DNA of 32,248 nucleotides from Lawsonibacter sp. (GTDB taxonomy: Bacteria > Bacillota > Clostridia > Oscillospirales > Oscillospiraceae): the NCBI GenBank assembly GCA_022795855.1, contig JAAWHL010000021.1:1-32248 (forward strand). The letters are read 5' to 3'. Made by a program: the position numbers and the translations under genes. Shown here one piece after another: positions 29,761-32,248 of this stretch. Position 1 is the first letter of the stretch, and each line of letters starts with the position of its first letter. Below the pieces are notes generated by a model. The model searched no databases, was not told where the DNA came from, and was given only the letters and a program-made list of their open reading frames with translations.

Positions 29761-30000
29761 ATGCGACTGGACAAATGGCTGAAGGTGTCCCGGCTGATCA
29801 AGCGGCGCACCGTGGCCAACGAGGCCTGCGACGCCCAGCGGGTCACCGCCAACGGCCGCGCGGTAAAGGCCGGGTACGAGGTCAAGCCGGGCGACGTGCT
29901 GGAGCTGCGCTTCGGCGAGCGCACGGTGCGGGTGGAGGTGCTGGTGGTGGCCGACAACGTGGGCAAGGCGGACGCCGCCGCCATGTACCGGGAGGTATAG
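29761..30000 (+). CDS. rqcP: RqcP (YabO-like) S4-domain ribosome quality-control protein
   Basis: A 79-residue S4-domain protein. The motif MRLDKWLKVSRLIKRRTVANEAC opens the S4 fold (core LDKWLKVSR), followed by RVTANGRAVKAGYEVKPGDVLEL (core NGRAVKAGY) and VLVVADNVGK near the C-terminus. This is the RqcP/YabO pattern, close also to Hsp15. In Bacillus RqcP assists RqcH in adding alanine tails to nascent chains on obstructed 50S subunits. ATG at 29761 follows AGGGAGGGACGGG. It lies downstream of mazG and HU, as in the yabN-yabO order, but yabP, yabQ and divIC do not follow. Confidence 0.93.
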   Translation: MRLDKWLKVSRLIKRRTVANEACDAQRVTANGRAVKAGYEVKPGDVLELRFGERTVRVEVLVVADNVGKADAAAMYREV

Positions 30001-30008
30001 CGCGGCCT

Positions 30009-30025
30009 GGGCCCCGCCGGGGCCC
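30009..30025. repeat. GC hairpin after rqcP
   Basis: A perfect 7-bp stem GGGCCCC / GGGGCCC with loop GCC is found 9 nt after the rqcP stop. It has no T-tract; it may slow transcription but is not a clear terminator. Confidence 0.35.
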
Positions 30026-30094
30026 TGCCCCGGGCCCCGCCGCCCTTTGAAAAGGCCGGCCCGAAACTTTTGTGCGGCTGACCCTGCCGGTTTT

Positions 30095-30134
30095 GCAAAA
30101 AACGCGGCCCCCTGGAAAACAGGGGGCCGCGTTT
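30095..30134 (-). terminator. Rho-independent terminator of pyrG
   Basis: A 14-bp stem (AAACGCGGCCCCCT and its complement) with a 7-nt loop. Read on the minus strand it is followed by a run of T (TTTTTTGC), 12 nt after the pyrG stop. On the plus strand the tail is TTTGG, so it may also halt rqcP transcripts. Confidence 0.88.
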
Positions 30135-30146
30135 GGTTATGGATGC

Positions 30147-31757
30147 TCAGGAAACAGGGCCCTGCCCCGGCAGGGCCGCGGCGATGAACGCCCGGAACAG
30201 GGGGTGGGCCCGGTTGGGCCGGGACTTCAGCTCCGGGTGGAACTGCACCCCCACAAACCAGGGGTGGCCGGGCAGCTCCACAATCTCCACCAGCCGGCCG
30301 TCGGGGGACAGGCCGGCCAGCCTCAGCCCGGCGGCGGTCAGCGCCTCCCGGTAGTCGTTGTTGAACTCGTAGCGGTGCCGGTGGCGCTCGGCGATGTCCG
30401 CCGTGCCGTAGGCGGCAAAGGAGCGGGTGTCCTCCCCCATGAGGCGGCAGGGGAAGCTGCCCAGGCGCATGGTGCCCCCTTTGGCGGTAACCCCCCGCTG
30501 AGCGGGCATCAGGTCGATGACCGGGTGGGCGGTGGTCCGGGACAGCTCGCTGGAGTGGGCGTCCGTCAGGCCGCACACATGGCGGGCGAACTCCACCACC
30601 GCCATCTGCATCCCCAGGCAGATGCCCAGGAAGGGGACCCCCTTCTCCCGGGCATAGCGGACGGCGGAAATCTTCCCCTCAATCCCCCGGTCCCCAAAGC
30701 CGCCGGGCACCAGAATGCCGTCTGCGCCCCCCAGGAGCTCCTCCGCGTTCCCGTCGGTGACGGCCTCGCTGTCCACCCAGCGGATGCGGACCTGCACCCC
30801 GTTCTCAATGCCCCCGTGGGTCAGGGCTTCGGCCACCGAGAGATAGGCGTCGCGGAGGGCCACGTACTTGCCCACCAAGGCGATTTCCACCGCGCCCCGG
30901 GGGGACTTGGCCCGGCGGACCATATCGGCCCACTCGGTCAGGTCGGGCTCGGGGCAGGCCAGCCCCAGACGGCGCACCACCACGCCGGACAGCCCCTCCC
31001 GCTCCAGCATCAGCGGCACCTCGTAGAGCACCTGCGCAGTGAGGTTGGGGATGGCGTGCTCTGCGGGGATATTGCAGAACAGGGAGATTTTCTCCAGGAT
31101 TTCCCGGGGAACGGGCCGGTCGCACCGGCACATGATGACGTCCGGCTGAATCCCCAGGCTGAGCAGCTCCTTGCAGGAGTGCTGGGTGGGCTTGCTCTTC
31201 AGCTCCCCCGAGCCGGGAATGGAGACAATCAGGGAGACGTGGAGGAACATGACGTTCTGCCGCCCCCGCTCGGCGGCCACCTGCCGGATGGACTCCAGAA
31301 AGGGCTGGGACTCGATGTCCCCCACGGTGCCGCCGATTTCCACAATGGCGACGTCGGTGTCCGGGGTGTCCAGGGCGTAGATGTTCCGCTTGATCTCGTT
31401 GGTGATGTGGGGGATGATCTGCACCGTGCCCCCCAGATAGTCCCCGGAGCGCTCCCGGCTCAGGACGTTCCAGTACACCTGCCCCGAGGAGACGGAGGAG
31501 TGAACCGTGAGGTTTTCGTCAATGAACCGCTCGTAGTGGCCCAGGTCCAGGTCGGTCTCCGCCCCGTCGTCGGTGACGAACACCTCCCCGTGCTGATAGG
31601 GGCTCATGGTGCCCGGATCCACGTTGAGATAGGGGTCCAGCTTCTGCACCTTGACCCGCAGGCCCCTCTGCTTCAGTAGCCTGCCCAGGCTGGCCGCCGC
31701 GATGCCCTTGCCCAGGCCGGAAACCACGCCGCCGGTGACAAAAATGTATTTCGCCAT
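30147..31757 (-). CDS. pyrG: CTP synthase
   Basis: A 536-residue CTP synthase, which aminates UTP to CTP with glutamine. The N-terminal synthetase domain has the P-loop [11 protein letters not shown] (9-19), [15 protein letters not shown] (39-53), [12 protein letters not shown]-like [12 protein letters not shown] (139-150) and KSKPTQHS (188-195). The C-terminal glutamine amidotransferase domain has PGGFGDRG (351-358), the nucleophile C380 in GICLGMQ and the catalytic His in GVQFHPE. Length is normal. ATG at 31757 follows GGAGGGAG. It has its own consensus promoter at 31829-31857 and a terminator. The leader is about 65 nt, with no visible attenuator. Confidence 0.97.
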   Translation of the reverse strand: MAKYIFVTGGVVSGLGKGIAAASLGRLLKQRGLRVKVQKLDPYLNVDPGTMSPYQHGEVFVTDDGAETDLDLGHYERFIDENLTVHSSVSSGQVYWNVLSRERSGDYLGGTVQIIPHITNEIKRNIYALDTPDTDVAIVEIGGTVGDIESQPFLESIRQVAAERGRQNVMFLHVSLIVSIPGSGELKSKPTQHSCKELLSLGIQPDVIMCRCDRPVPREILEKISLFCNIPAEHAIPNLTAQVLYEVPLMLEREGLSGVVVRRLGLACPEPDLTEWADMVRRAKSPRGAVEIALVGKYVALRDAYLSVAEALTHGGIENGVQVRIRWVDSEAVTDGNAEELLGGADGILVPGGFGDRGIEGKISAVRYAREKGVPFLGICLGMQMAVVEFARHVCGLTDAHSSELSRTTAHPVIDLMPAQRGVTAKGGTMRLGSFPCRLMGEDTRSFAAYGTADIAERHRHRYEFNNDYREALTAAGLRLAGLSPDGRLVEIVELPGHPWFVGVQFHPELKSRPNRAHPLFRAFIAAALPGQGPVS

Positions 31758-31828
31758 ATTTGCTCCCTCCTGAATCGGATGGAGCCTCCTTGCCCCAAGA
31801 CCTCATTGTCTTTGAAAAATATTCTCCT

Positions 31829-31857
31829 ATTTTACGCCCGGGGCCGCCGCCTGTCAA
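31829..31857 (-). promoter_or_regulatory. Promoter of pyrG
   Basis: On the minus strand, a perfect TTGACA, a 17-nt spacer and TAAAAT. The expected start is about 7 nt further on, in AGGAGAATA, not in a run of G like the Bacillus pyrG start that senses CTP. Confidence 0.82.
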
Positions 31858-31899
31858 GCGGTATTCCCGGGAAATTTGCAAGGGCCGGGCGGCGCGCCG

Positions 31900-32248
31900 T
31901 TACCTTCTGACCCACCTGCCGAAGAAGGTCTTTTTGAATTTCAGCAGGGCCTGCTGGGCAGGGGCGTAATCGCCGCACTTTTGCAGGTACTCCACGCCCT
32001 TTTTGATGTCCTCCGGCACGCCCATGCCGTCGGCGTAAATCATGCCCATACCGTAGTTCAGCAGGCTGCTGCTCTGCTTGGCCTCCTGGAACAGCTGGAG
32101 GGCCCGGGCGGGGTTCTTCTGGCAGCCGTACCCGAAGAGGTAGCAGTTTCCCAGCATGTCGTTGCAGGAGAAGTTGCCCTTCTCATGGGCCCGCTCGAAG
32201 AGCTGCACGGCCCGGGCATAGTCCTGAGGCACGCCGTCTCCGTTGAAG
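31900..32248 (-). CDS. Sel1-repeat (TPR-like) protein, C-terminal fragment
   Basis: The last 116 residues or so of a protein that continues beyond the window edge; the open frame runs to position 32248 without a start. It shows tandem Sel1-like repeats: NGDGVPQDYARAVQLFERA at the start (core DGVPQDYARA), GYGCQKNPARALQLFQEA, then YADGMGVPEDIKKGVEYLQK (core GVPEDIKKG). Each is a helix pair with the A-x-x-x-Y/L-F-G-x-G pattern. The C-terminus is basic (KKTFFGRWVRR). Sel1 proteins serve as protein-binding scaffolds; the partner here is unknown. The stop is TAA at 31900, 43 nt before the pyrG promoter. Confidence 0.85.
   Translation of the reverse strand, partial: FNGDGVPQDYARAVQLFERAHEKGNFSCNDMLGNCYLFGYGCQKNPARALQLFQEAKQSSSLLNYGMGMIYADGMGVPEDIKKGVEYLQKCGDYAPAQQALLKFKKTFFGRWVRR

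Noticed and set aside
31760-31800. AAGAC/GTCTT hairpin in the pyrG leader as an attenuator
   Set aside because: The stem has only 5 bp and no U-tract follows.

Overview
The window reads as chromosomal DNA of a GC-rich, spore-forming member of the Clostridia, most probably the Oscillospiraceae. Evidence for this is the germination protease Gpr next to rpsT, a DnaD plus DnaI-type primosome pair, a SpoVB-like flippase followed by MazG, HU and RqcP, two YtrA-type GntR/ABC operons, and strong GGAGG-like ribosome binding sites. There are no tRNAs, rRNAs, CRISPR arrays, phage genes or transposases.

Layout. Positions 1-2230: terminators, then the minus-strand dnaD-dnaI operon. 2296-3840: a low-GC alpha/beta hydrolase with its own promoter, then cutC. 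3866-6472: secG with its own promoter and terminator, then a MoxR ATPase/CoxE-type VWA pair. 6493-7887: gpr and rpsT, divergent. 7914-10421: a YihY membrane protein, a PHP histidinol-phosphatase-like enzyme, rpiB and a 76-residue helical protein. 10433-10685: a foldback element. 10721-13961: GntR, ABC ATPase and a large permease. 14028-17355: a TSUP transporter, YlmH, a DUF896 protein and a GH3 lipoprotein. 17555-19092: a thiolase in a repeat-rich setting. 19276-22303: the second GntR/ABC operon on the minus strand, with two small permeases and a zinc ribbon. 22333-26193: pgi, then purine nucleoside phosphorylase and an MtaD-like deaminase. 26390-30000: a YabM/SpoVB-like flippase, mazG, HU and rqcP. 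30095-32248: pyrG and a truncated Sel1-repeat gene, both on the minus strand.

Working together. PNP and the deaminase form a purine salvage pair. YlmH and RqcP are both S4-domain proteins tied to rescue of obstructed 50S subunits. The two GntR/ABC operons look like autoregulated envelope-stress or antibiotic-response transporters. Rpi and Pgi belong to central sugar metabolism, and thiolase probably feeds C4 or butyrate metabolism.

The least ordinary content is non-coding. It comprises: (1) a family of intergenic elements of about 150-165 bp with AGAACCTGTATTCA-like terminal inverted repeats, in four full or degenerate copies plus tips, some overlapping stop codons; (2) a family of twin-hairpin elements, a GCAAAAC/GTTTTGC hairpin followed by an ATTCTTTTTCTT/AAGAAAAAGAAT hairpin, in three or four copies, two of them flanking the thiolase gene in opposite orientation; (3) a 253-bp foldback element with 41-bp imperfect terminal inverted repeats and several internal hairpins; and (4) an in-frame partial duplication of the 3' end of pgi. 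I found no clearly new protein system. The repeat families and a few protein insertions are the best leads.
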